Source: RHLJ01 sp965247355 (lineage in GTDB: Bacteria > Bacteroidota > Rhodothermia > Balneolales > Balneolaceae). Taken from it: a stretch of 64,000 nt of DNA. Positions 54,536 to 63,037 of this stretch are shown in pieces. A program made the position numbers and the translations under genes. The notes beneath the pieces were generated by a model. It worked only from the letters and a program-made list of their open reading frames with translations. It did no database searches and had not been told where the DNA came from. Within the stretch, counting starts at the first letter, position 1. Each line of letters starts with the position of its first letter. Location: NCBI GenBank assembly GCA_965247355.1, contig OZ252011.1:124001-188000 (forward strand). The letters are read 5' to 3'.

Positions 54536-55104
54536 TGTCAGAAATATTTATTCATCCTACCGCGATTGTTGATGAAGGTGCCAGTATTGGGATTGGTACT
54601 AAAGTATGGCATTGGGTCCATATCATGGGTAATGCAGAGATAGGTAAAAACTGTGTTTTAGGGCAAAATGTGTTTGTTGGTAAGGCGATTCTTGGTAATA
54701 ATGTTAGGGTTCAGAATAATGTTTCTATCTATGATGAAGTCTTTTTAGAGGACGATGTTTTTTGTGGACCAAGCATGGTCTTCACCAATGTCATTAACCC
54801 ACGTAGTCATGTCCAAAGAAAAGATGAGTATAATCCTACCTATGTTAGGAAAGGAGCTTCAATCGGAGCTAATGCTACAGTTGTTTGCGGAAATGAGATT
54901 GGAGAATATGCATTTATTGGTGCAGGTACTGTAGTAACAAAACCTGTAAAAGCATTTGCTCTGGTAGTTGGAAACCCTGGTCGACAGATTGGTTGGGTTT
55001 CGAAAGTCGGGCACAGATTGAATTTTGATAATAATGGGAAGGCAGAATGTGCAGAAACAGGCGAAAAGTATCAGTTAAAAAATAATACAGTTTATTTAGT
55101 ATAG
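54535..55104 (+). CDS. wbpD: WbpD-like UDP-2-acetamido-3-amino-glucuronate N-acetyltransferase
   Basis: This 189-residue left-handed beta-helix acetyltransferase shows hexapeptide repeats from residue 6 (FIHPTAIVDEGASIG, VWHWVHIMGNAEIG). The family ending is VTKPVKAFALVVGNPGRQIGWVS. It acetylates the 3-amino group to give UDP-2,3-diacetamido-2,3-dideoxyglucuronate. It lies between the WbpB-like oxidoreductase and the WbpE-like aminotransferase, separated by 7 bases from the latter. Confidence 0.88.
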   Translation: MSEIFIHPTAIVDEGASIGIGTKVWHWVHIMGNAEIGKNCVLGQNVFVGKAILGNNVRVQNNVSIYDEVFLEDDVFCGPSMVFTNVINPRSHVQRKDEYNPTYVRKGASIGANATVVCGNEIGEYAFIGAGTVVTKPVKAFALVVGNPGRQIGWVSKVGHRLNFDNNGKAECAETGEKYQLKNNTVYLV

Positions 55105-55111
55105 CCAGATT

Positions 55112-56305
55112 ATGGAAGTCCCTTTACTTGATTTACAAGCTCAGTATGAATCGATAAAAGAGGAAGTTCAGGAAACAGTCCTGGATGTTATGGAATCCCA
55201 GTATTTTATAATGGGGGATAAAGTAAAACAGTTTGAAGTAGAAATTGCTGAATATTGTGAAGCTGATTTTGCATTTGGTTGTGCTTCTGGATCTGACGCT
55301 CTTTTATTGGCATTAATGGCCATTAATATCAAACCCGGGGATTATGTAATTACTTCTCCGTTCACTTTTTTTGCAACAGCTGGAGCAGTCTCAAGATTAG
55401 GTGCAATTCCAGTTTTTATTGATATAGAGCCGGATAGTTTTAATATAGATCCAAACAAAGTCAGAGCTTTTTTAGAAGGGACAGATGATCTTTCTAAAAG
55501 GATTAATGCTGACCCCAAAAAAATAAAAGCCATAATTCCTGTTCATTTGTATGGTCAATCTGCTGATATGGATCCAATTATGGAATTAGCGCAAGAGTTT
55601 GATTTAAGCGTAATCGAAGATTCGGCTCAGTCAATTGGTACAAGTTACAAAGGAACTCAGGTAGGAAGTATTGGTGATTTTGGTTGTTTTAGTTTTTTCC
55701 CAAGCAAGAACCTTGGGGCATATGGTGATGCCGGCCTGATTACGGTAAAAGATCCAGAATTAGCAGAAAAAGTTGACATATTAAGGTTACATGGAGCTAA
55801 ACCTAAATATCATCACAAGTATGTAGGAATCAATAGTCGTTTAGACGCAATACAAGCCGCTATACTATCAGTGAAATTAAATTATCTTGATAGTTGGTCA
55901 AACTCCAGATTTGAAATTGCTTCTATGTATGACCAAGCGCTCTCCTCTGTTGGAGTTGTTGTTGATGATAATTTCTCTACTTCAAAAGGTATAATATTAC
56001 CAAGCGTTACTACAGGTAAAACAGAAGAAGGCGGGAGACATATATATCATCAATATACCATCAGAACGAATCAAAGAGATGAACTGCAGTACTTCTTATC
56101 AGAAAAGGGAATTGGTACTTCAGTCTACTATCCGGTTCCTTTACACATTCAGGAGTGCTTTAAAAATCTTGAGTATTCAAACAAAGATTGCCCAGAAGCC
56201 ATAAAAGCATCCCAACAAGCTTTGTCACTTCCAATTTATCCAGAATTAAGTGCTGAACAGGTTCATTATGTGGTCAACACGATAGCAAGCTTCTTTCACT
56301 TTTAA
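55112..56305 (+). CDS. wbpE: WbpE-like DegT/DnrJ/EryC1 aminotransferase
   Basis: This 397-residue PLP sugar aminotransferase opens VPLLDLQAQYESIKEEV. The PLP Lys lies in GCFSFFPSKNLGAYGDAG and an aspartate contact in VIEDSAQSIGTSY. It transaminates C3 of the keto-sugar made by WbpB. The three genes B-D-E are contiguous and complete. The 3' end is 16 bases from the convergent SLBB gene. Confidence 0.9.
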   Translation: MEVPLLDLQAQYESIKEEVQETVLDVMESQYFIMGDKVKQFEVEIAEYCEADFAFGCASGSDALLLALMAINIKPGDYVITSPFTFFATAGAVSRLGAIPVFIDIEPDSFNIDPNKVRAFLEGTDDLSKRINADPKKIKAIIPVHLYGQSADMDPIMELAQEFDLSVIEDSAQSIGTSYKGTQVGSIGDFGCFSFFPSKNLGAYGDAGLITVKDPELAEKVDILRLHGAKPKYHHKYVGINSRLDAIQAAILSVKLNYLDSWSNSRFEIASMYDQALSSVGVVVDDNFSTSKGIILPSVTTGKTEEGGRHIYHQYTIRTNQRDELQYFLSEKGIGTSVYYPVPLHIQECFKNLEYSNKDCPEAIKASQQALSLPIYPELSAEQVHYVVNTIASFFHF

Positions 56306-56321
56306 AGAAATAAAGTCTGTA

Positions 56322-58814
56322 TTAAGGATTACTATTTCGTATCTGGAAAATGGTATTTGTAACAATAGCTGCTAATGATACAATTGTAGAATAAAGGGTA
56401 ATTCGTTCCGCAGTAGAAAGTGATTTTTTTTCTTCCTTTGGAGGTATTATAAGCACAGCTCCGGGTTTAACTTTTGGATAAGACTTAAAGAAAAGAAAGC
56501 GTTTTGTCCTATCCACATCCCCATTAGCATAAACAATATAAGCTCGTTTCTTATTTGCGATATCTGTATACCCGCCTGCTGAATTAATATAATTTTTGAA
56601 TTTATCACCATCATTATATCTGATATTCACAGGATAAAGTACTTCACCTCTTACTTGTACAGTTTCTAGTTTTTTAGGGATGTTTATTACATCACCTTCC
56701 TGAAGAAGGATATTAGAAGTTGAATTAGGGTTATCAATGGCCTCTTTTAAATTGATGCCTACTTTTGAAAGAGACTTTGTTTCATCTACATTTTCAGTTA
56801 ATGAATCCGCAAGGTTCAATTCTAATTCATCTTGATTTAATCTAAATTGTCTTTCTAGAGAAGCTCCTTCCAGATAGGCATATTCAGTAGCGCCACCACT
56901 TTTATCTATCAGGTTTGATAGTTTAAAATCTCTTGTTTCAAGTGCGTAAGTACCAGGAAAGTTCACCTCTCCTGTAATCGTAATAAGTTTTTGGGTTTCA
57001 TATGCTGGTGACTTTCGGACAAAAATCTGATCGAATGGTTTAAGAGTGATTTCCTGAAGCTTGGTCTGAAAGTTTAAACCATCTTCAATATTAACCGTTA
57101 ATATTTCTGCGATTTGATTACGCACCGTTCCAGTACCATCGTCCAAAATACGACGAGCAATTTCAATATTGTAAGGAGCTGCATCCTCGGTAAATCCTCC
57201 TGCCTCAAATACCAAATCTTTCAATGTAATATCTTCCACATACTCATAGGTGTCGGGCTGTATTACAGAACCATTAATTGAGATCGTACGATTCTCTCTT
57301 AAATCAAAGATGGAAGAAATTTTGACCAAGTCATCCTTCTGGAGTTCAATATCATTTTCTGAAGGATTATTCAATAGTTCATCCAAGTTCACTGCGATTG
57401 CTTCTAAAGAGTAATCTGGTCTTGTTCTATAAATAATGGCTCTTTCTTTATAAGCATCTCCCATAAGCCCTTCCGCATTTTTTAATAGTACAGAAAGTGT
57501 TGGATTCTTATTTAATTGATACATTCCTGGTCTATAAACCGGACCTTCTATTTCAATCTTATTTTCATATCGATCTAGTATCTTTCCGATAGTTAAATGA
57601 TCCCCATTTTTAAGTACAGTACTTTTTTCTTCTGGATAATTGACATCGATAATACTTCTTTCAGTCTCAGTATTTCTCTGAATAGTAATTTTTTTTGTAT
57701 AAGCATATTCATTAAACCCTCCTGTAAAACTTAATAAATCTTCAAAGGTCTCCTCATCTAGTGTTTCAAAAAAACCAGTACGTTTTGTTTCCCCAACAAC
57801 TGTAATTCTATTTTCATAAGGATCTACCTTGATAATGTCCTGATCTTGTAGTGTAATATTATCACTTAAATCTCCTCCGATTAAAAAATTATAGAGATCC
57901 ACTTCTTTGAAAATCTTACCGTCTCTAATAACTTTTATTTTTCGGTAAGTGCCATTTTCTGTAGGTCCACCGGAATAGTAAAGTCCATTTAATACTGTAG
58001 CAAAAGAGGTTAAGGTATAGGAACCTGGAGCATTAACATTGCCGATAATATTCACTTGAATACTTCTAAGATTACCCAAACTTATTTGGGCATATGTATT
58101 AGGATTACTACCTGCTAAGCCTGAGTAAATAGTAGATAATTTTGAAACCAGTCTTTCAGAAGCTTCATCAATTGAAAGACCAGTAAGGAAAACTGGACCT
58201 AAATTGGGAATTCTTACAGAACCTTCAGGGGAGATTGTAAGCTGATAGGTATTTTCTGCGGCACCCCAAATGTCTACTAGAAGTTCATCCCCAGGTCCTA
58301 GTATATAGTTTTTTGGAGTTGGAATATTTAATGAAGGTTCGAAAGTTAATCTTTCATTCTGAAAAATATTGGATCCAAAAACCTTGGATTCTACTCGTTC
58401 AGTAAACAAATTTAAGGTATCAGCTGAGGTGTAATTTGTATCATCTTCATTATCTGAATTAGTTGAAGAAGATCTTAACCTTGTAATTCCAGTATCAGAA
58501 TTTTCAGAGCTATTTTGCTCTTGTTCAATTTGATTTAGCCTAGATTTAAGTTTACTAATCTCAGAAGGATTCATTCCTCTGGCTCTGGCAATAACTTCTA
58601 CTTCCGAAACTGTTAAACCCTGAGACTCCATTCTTTCAAAAAGTTGAACAATTTGTTGGTCAGATAGATTCTCCGATCTTAAATTTTTGAAATCGATACT
58701 GCCGATATCCTGTGCCGTTACTAATACCGGAGTAATTAAAAATAGAACGGTTAGAAAAACACATGAAATGAATCTTATAAAAGACAAAGTTTCTCTTGAA
58801 GAGAGGGATTTCAT
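56322..58814 (-). CDS. Second large SLBB-domain polysaccharide export protein
   Basis: This 830-residue protein has a signal peptide (ending VTAQ), a helical N-terminal part, and a Poly_export domain (NYILGPGDELLVDIWGAA, about residue 165). Multiple SLBB repeats follow (for example ITITGEVNFPGTYAL, NITV-type strands), and the C-terminal membrane helix is ITLYSTIVSLAAIVTNTIF. It is a paralogue of the protein at 30386, sharing the whole architecture including the N-terminal helical region. It lies in opposite orientation at the right end of the locus and is divergent from the exosortase gene. Confidence 0.9.
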   Translation of the reverse strand: MKSLSSRETLSFIRFISCVFLTVLFLITPVLVTAQDIGSIDFKNLRSENLSDQQIVQLFERMESQGLTVSEVEVIARARGMNPSEISKLKSRLNQIEQEQNSSENSDTGITRLRSSSTNSDNEDDTNYTSADTLNLFTERVESKVFGSNIFQNERLTFEPSLNIPTPKNYILGPGDELLVDIWGAAENTYQLTISPEGSVRIPNLGPVFLTGLSIDEASERLVSKLSTIYSGLAGSNPNTYAQISLGNLRSIQVNIIGNVNAPGSYTLTSFATVLNGLYYSGGPTENGTYRKIKVIRDGKIFKEVDLYNFLIGGDLSDNITLQDQDIIKVDPYENRITVVGETKRTGFFETLDEETFEDLLSFTGGFNEYAYTKKITIQRNTETERSIIDVNYPEEKSTVLKNGDHLTIGKILDRYENKIEIEGPVYRPGMYQLNKNPTLSVLLKNAEGLMGDAYKERAIIYRTRPDYSLEAIAVNLDELLNNPSENDIELQKDDLVKISSIFDLRENRTISINGSVIQPDTYEYVEDITLKDLVFEAGGFTEDAAPYNIEIARRILDDGTGTVRNQIAEILTVNIEDGLNFQTKLQEITLKPFDQIFVRKSPAYETQKLITITGEVNFPGTYALETRDFKLSNLIDKSGGATEYAYLEGASLERQFRLNQDELELNLADSLTENVDETKSLSKVGINLKEAIDNPNSTSNILLQEGDVINIPKKLETVQVRGEVLYPVNIRYNDGDKFKNYINSAGGYTDIANKKRAYIVYANGDVDRTKRFLFFKSYPKVKPGAVLIIPPKEEKKSLSTAERITLYSTIVSLAAIVTNTIFQIRNSNP

Positions 58815-58817
58815 AAA

Positions 58818-58847
58818 TTGCTGCAGATTGGTTTTTTAAGATATAAT
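58818..58847 (+). promoter_or_regulatory. Candidate promoter for the exosortase operon
   Basis: A perfect TATAAT at 58842-58847 has TTGCTG at 58818-58823 with an 18-base spacer. It would start transcription near 58854, about 19 bases before the exosortase ATG. The -35 is only half-matching. Confidence 0.42.
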
Positions 58848-58872
58848 TGTAAACTACTAAATTAAGAACTAA

Positions 58873-59421
58873 ATGAACACTTCAATTGCTAAGTTTATTG
58901 TCAAAGCATTGGTAATATTTATTGTTTGGTATGTAGTTTATGAGCTTTGGTTACTCCCTGATGGAAGGCTTGATAATTGGATCTCCCTTAATATAGTGGA
59001 GGTAAGCCGTGGAATTGTTGAACTCTTTGGGTATGAAGCTTGGTCGGTTAATCGTATTATTGGTATTAATGAAAATGGTGGGATTGAATTAGTAGATGGA
59101 TGTACAGGGATTTCTGCTATTGGTCTTTTTCTAGGTTTTATTTTTGCTTACCCGGGCGATTGGAAGAATAGAATAAGCTTTTCTTTATTGGGTATTGGAG
59201 TTATATATATTGTAAATATATTACGAATAGTTGTTTTAGTAATTACCCAGGAAGAATGGATCGAATTCTTCGATATCACTCATGATTATTCAACAACTAC
59301 TATTTTTTATATCGTAATTTTTCTTCTCTGGATGACTTGGGTTAAGTTTAATGATGTGGATTTTTCAACTTTAAAAAAAGAATTAAACCCTATTAATAGT
59401 AAAGATGCTAGGATTGCTTAA
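58873..59421 (+). CDS. Exosortase/archaeosortase family membrane protease
   Basis: This 182-residue protein has about five hydrophobic helices and the exosortase catalytic set: Cys77 (VDGCTGISA), Arg118 (NILRIVVL) and His137 (DITHDYS). It is short, as are the Bacteroidota exosortases. Exosortases cut C-terminal sorting tags of exported proteins during surface glycoprotein or EPS assembly. The Bacteroidota subtype (XrtF, N, X or Y class) cannot be fixed by eye. Its end overlaps the next small membrane gene by 17 bases. Confidence 0.85.
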   Translation: MNTSIAKFIVKALVIFIVWYVVYELWLLPDGRLDNWISLNIVEVSRGIVELFGYEAWSVNRIIGINENGGIELVDGCTGISAIGLFLGFIFAYPGDWKNRISFSLLGIGVIYIVNILRIVVLVITQEEWIEFFDITHDYSTTTIFYIVIFLLWMTWVKFNDVDFSTLKKELNPINSKDARIA

Positions 59422-59866
59422 AAAGTCACTTTTAGTAGCTTTTTTTATATTAATTTATTTTTTGATAATAATCCCTATTAGAAATCATTTAGCATATTAC
59501 ATCTATAACTATCTTTCAGTTGCTAATTTGGATACCTTTTTTTTTAAGCTGCAAGGGAGAATATTAGTTTTAGGATTAGTTGATAGCATAAAAGTTTATC
59601 CATTAAAGATGCCATATGATATAACTTTCTTTATTTCCTCAATTGCTTTCATCTTACAAAATAACTGGAAGTATCTGGGATTGTTAACAATCATCCCATT
59701 AACAGGTTTTGTTATTGCGTTAATTTTTTTACTAATTGGAATTCATCAATGTATAAACATATTACTGATACCTATAGATCTTATAGGTAGATATATGGTC
59801 CCACTCTGTTCTTTAGGTTTGGTTGCATTAGCTTATATTCAACAAAAGGAAGAAGCTGAGGAATGA
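59405..59866 (+). CDS. Small membrane protein paired with the exosortase
   Basis: This 153-residue protein has three or four hydrophobic helices (residues 5-25, 70-88, 93-118, 123-145) and no recognised motif. It overlaps the exosortase gene by 17 bases and the glycerate kinase gene by 4 (ATGA), so it is part of a coupled unit. Small partner proteins of exosortases are known in Bacteroidota. Its position is the main evidence that it works with the exosortase. Length and composition are ordinary. Confidence 0.65.
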   Translation: MLGLLKKSLLVAFFILIYFLIIIPIRNHLAYYIYNYLSVANLDTFFFKLQGRILVLGLVDSIKVYPLKMPYDITFFISSIAFILQNNWKYLGLLTIIPLTGFVIALIFLLIGIHQCINILLIPIDLIGRYMVPLCSLGLVALAYIQQKEEAEE

Positions 59867-61146
59867 AAGAACGTTTAGAAAAACAAAATCAGGTATTGCA
59901 AGAACTGGTTGAGGAATTCAAAAACTTTAGGGATAAGAAAGAGATAACGATTGAAGGTTTTAAAAAAGGACAGCTAGTATATATTCTTGGAGCGGGAAAA
60001 GGCTCTTTATCTCATGCTCGTGAAGTCATCAGGACTTATGATCTAAAGATTAAAGACGGGATTATCATATCGAATGAAAATCAATCTTCATTCCATGGGA
60101 TTCAGGTATTCAAAGGCTCTCATCCGTACCCTGATGAAAACTCTGTATCGGCATCCTATGAATTACTAGAACTTGCACAAAGAATTCCTGCTGGAGAAAC
60201 GGTAGTCTTTTGTTTGTCAGGTGGAGCTTCTTCGATGCTTTGTATTCCTCCAAGTGGGATTGAGATAGATGAATTAGCAGAGACATATAAACTTTTGCTT
60301 AATTGTGGAGCAGCCATCAATGATATAAATATCGTAAGAAAACATGTTTGTTTATTGAAGGGAGGGCAACTGGCACAAGCTCTTCATCATACGAACTTAA
60401 TTACACTGATAGAATCTGATGTTCCAAACAATGATTTAGAAACTATTGGAAGTGCACCTACAATTTGTGATTCCTCAACTTTTAAAGATGCTTTCCAGAT
60501 ATTAAAGCGATATCAGATTTGGAATGAAGTTCCACATTCAGTTCGGATTCACATCGCTAAAGGAATGAGCGGTGATATTCCAGATACCCCAAAACCCGGA
60601 ATTAACGAGCATCCTAATCATACTGTAAAAATAATTTCCAAAGCTTCTTTATTTGCGAATGTTGTAGCTAATCAACTGAGAGAAGAAGGTTTTAATATCT
60701 GGGTCGCTGACTCAGCTTATAATGAAGATGTCAGGAAAGTATCAAAGATGATATGCAGTAAGGCTATTTCTATACTAAGTAGGAATGAGCCAGTTGAAAA
60801 ACCCGCTGCCCTGATTTTTTATGGGGAGAGTACTGTGAATGTAAAGGGTGCAGGAAAGGGCGGGCGGAATCAGGAATTAGCCCTTATTTCAGCAATTTCT
60901 ATAGAAGGTCAACACTCCATTTCGATGCTTAGTATTGGAACAGATGGTATTGATGGCCCAACAGATGCGGCGGGAGCTATTATTGATTCAAAAACCACCT
61001 TATTGGCAAGAAAAAAGAAGATCAGCCCTGAAGAATATCTGCAGAATAATGATTCCTATCATTTTCATGAACAAATGGGTACTCTGATTAAAACCGGACC
61101 TACGGGAAAGAACTTAATGGATTTACAAGTTGTAATCATTGAGTAG
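59863..61146 (+). CDS. Glycerate 2-kinase, MOFRL family
   Basis: This 427-residue GckA/TtuD-type kinase has GAGKGSLSHAREV near the N-terminus, VFCLSGGASSMLCIPP in the DUF4147 domain, and the MOFRL C-terminal domain with GKGGRNQELALISAI and IGTDGIDGPTDAAGAI. It phosphorylates D-glycerate to 2-phosphoglycerate. The start overlaps the exosortase partner by 4 bases, which is an unexpected neighbour for a central-metabolism enzyme. It may simply ride along, or provide glycerate phosphate for a glycan decoration; the latter is speculation. Confidence 0.9.
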   Translation: MKERLEKQNQVLQELVEEFKNFRDKKEITIEGFKKGQLVYILGAGKGSLSHAREVIRTYDLKIKDGIIISNENQSSFHGIQVFKGSHPYPDENSVSASYELLELAQRIPAGETVVFCLSGGASSMLCIPPSGIEIDELAETYKLLLNCGAAINDINIVRKHVCLLKGGQLAQALHHTNLITLIESDVPNNDLETIGSAPTICDSSTFKDAFQILKRYQIWNEVPHSVRIHIAKGMSGDIPDTPKPGINEHPNHTVKIISKASLFANVVANQLREEGFNIWVADSAYNEDVRKVSKMICSKAISILSRNEPVEKPAALIFYGESTVNVKGAGKGGRNQELALISAISIEGQHSISMLSIGTDGIDGPTDAAGAIIDSKTTLLARKKKISPEEYLQNNDSYHFHEQMGTLIKTGPTGKNLMDLQVVIIE

Positions 61147-61228
61147 TTGAGTGAAGAGTTTCTTGGACTTATCTTTATATCTCTTTTTGATTCAGGTTTT
61201 TAACAAGTATTCAATTAATAATTAACAA

Positions 61229-62254
61229 ATGATCTGGGAAGAACCACTATATCTTTGGCTTTTATTGGTAATACCAGCTTTGGTTATTGGGTTATGGCTC
61301 AAGAATAAGTCCATCAGGAAAGTACAGGAAAAGTATTTCGATAAATCTGTTTTTGAAGGATTAAGAAAGGGCTACTGGTCAACCGGAACGGCTCTTAAAA
61401 CAGTTTTATTTATTTCCGGATTGGTGTTTGTATTGGTAGCATTGGCCGGCCCAAAAATTGGGACTGAGGTTCGGGAAGTAAAAAGACGTGGAATCGATAT
61501 GTTGATTGCCCTTGATCTTTCTGCCAGTATGAATGCAGAAGATGTACGTCCAAGCCGGCTGGAAAAAGCTAAGTTTGAAATCAATCGTTTAATAGAACGC
61601 CTCAAAGGGGATAGAGTTGGATTAGTAGTTTTTACCGGGGAAGCTTACTTACAAAGTCCAATGACACTTGACTACTCGGCCCTACGCTTATTTCTTGAGA
61701 TCGTAGATACCGATCAAATGCCGAGTTCTGCTACCGACTTTAAAGCAGCTATGGAAACCGCATTAGAAGCTTTTCAATCTTTAGAAGAAAATGAAAATTC
61801 AACAGAAGCTGCTAAAGTGTTACTTATCATTTCAGATGGGGAAGACCATGGTCAGTCCTATGATGAAGCCCTGACTGATTTGACTCAGAATTCAATAGCC
61901 GTATATACCTTAGGCATTGGAACAACTGAGGGAACAACCATTCCATTGTATGAGCAACAGAGCGGGCAGTTAATCGGTTACAAAAGAGACAGAGAAGGGA
62001 AAGTTGTAACTACAAGTTTGCAGAGAGATGCACTTCGCCAAATCGCGTCTAAATCAAATGGAAATTATTATGAAATAGAACGTGGAAATGATGGGATCGA
62101 TGCTTTTCTGGCTAGAGTTGATGAACTTGAAAAAGGGGAGTTTTCAAGTCAGGAATACGCTGATTTCAAGAATCAATATCAATGGATGGCTTCACTGGGA
62201 CTTCTTTGTTTTATTTGTTCTGTGATGATTCCCGGTTATAAAAAGAAGAATTAA
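61229..62254 (+). CDS. BatA-like von Willebrand factor A membrane protein
   Basis: This 341-residue protein has two N-terminal helices (residues 8-24 and 55-75), a vWA domain with the metal-ion site Asp96-x-Ser98-x-Ser100 (ALDLSASMN), and a C-terminal helix (near 320-337). The arrangement is that of BatA/BatB from the Bacteroides aerotolerance group. Usual partners (MoxR ATPase, DUF58, BatD) are absent from the window. Here it lies next to a HAD phosphatase. The role in envelope stress is from the family, not from this context. Confidence 0.85.
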   Translation: MIWEEPLYLWLLLVIPALVIGLWLKNKSIRKVQEKYFDKSVFEGLRKGYWSTGTALKTVLFISGLVFVLVALAGPKIGTEVREVKRRGIDMLIALDLSASMNAEDVRPSRLEKAKFEINRLIERLKGDRVGLVVFTGEAYLQSPMTLDYSALRLFLEIVDTDQMPSSATDFKAAMETALEAFQSLEENENSTEAAKVLLIISDGEDHGQSYDEALTDLTQNSIAVYTLGIGTTEGTTIPLYEQQSGQLIGYKRDREGKVVTTSLQRDALRQIASKSNGNYYEIERGNDGIDAFLARVDELEKGEFSSQEYADFKNQYQWMASLGLLCFICSVMIPGYKKKN

Positions 62255-62260
62255 TTATAC

Positions 62261-63016
62261 ATGATTAAACTATTTGTCACAGACCTGGATGGGTGTGTAA
62301 CTGATCCATTTATCACCCCTGATTGGGAAGCGTATACAAAGCTTAGAGCATTAAACTTAGCTAGTAAAGAGGACGAGAGTATTCCTCCTTTAAGTATTTG
62401 TACCGGACGACCTATGCCATATGCTGAAGCTCAGGCTCAAATTTTAGGAATTCGTCTTCCTTTTGTTTTTGAAAGCGGAGGGGGAATGTATGATGTGGTT
62501 AAAAATAAAATCACATGGACCCCCGATCTTGATGATGAAGCAAAAACTCAGGTTCAGGAGATAAAAGCATGGTCTCAGGAGAACCTGATTGATCAGTACG
62601 ATTCGGCGATTTCTGAATTTGCTAAATTCACCGATATTGGAATTATTCATCAGGATACACCAACTATTGATGAGATGGCTGATAAATGCCAGGAATATAT
62701 TTCATTAAACTATGAGCGGTTTGAAGTTCACAAAACGGAGGTATCAGTTAATATTATTCTTAAGAAAGCAAATAAAGGAGAGGGGATAAAGATGTTGGCC
62801 GGTCATTTCGGATTAACCCTGGATGAACTTGCTTATATTGGCGATTCAAGTGGAGATGTACCCGGATTAAAAATTGTTGGAATGCCTTTTGCGCCGTCTA
62901 ATGCCGCTCAGGTAGCTAAAGATGTGGCCGAAGTTACAGAAGCAAGATCCACGAAAGGAGTGGTAGAAGCCTATCAAAAAATGATTGAGAGAAACAGGGA
63001 AGAGCTAGGTCGATAA
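62261..63016 (+). CDS. HAD-superfamily phosphatase (Cof/IIB type)
   Basis: This 251-residue enzyme opens with the nucleophile motif FVTDLDGCVTD (Asp8, Asp10), with ICTGRPMPYAEAQ as motif 2 and YIGDSSGDVPGL as the metal-binding motif 4. The lid resembles small HAD-IIB sugar phosphatases such as phosphoglycolate or mannosyl-phosphoglycerate phosphatases. The substrate is unknown. Being 6 bases after the BatA-like gene, the two are likely co-transcribed. Confidence 0.85.
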   Translation: MIKLFVTDLDGCVTDPFITPDWEAYTKLRALNLASKEDESIPPLSICTGRPMPYAEAQAQILGIRLPFVFESGGGMYDVVKNKITWTPDLDDEAKTQVQEIKAWSQENLIDQYDSAISEFAKFTDIGIIHQDTPTIDEMADKCQEYISLNYERFEVHKTEVSVNIILKKANKGEGIKMLAGHFGLTLDELAYIGDSSGDVPGLKIVGMPFAPSNAAQVAKDVAEVTEARSTKGVVEAYQKMIERNREELGR

Positions 63017-63037
63017 AATTGCTCTAAATTTTAGCTA

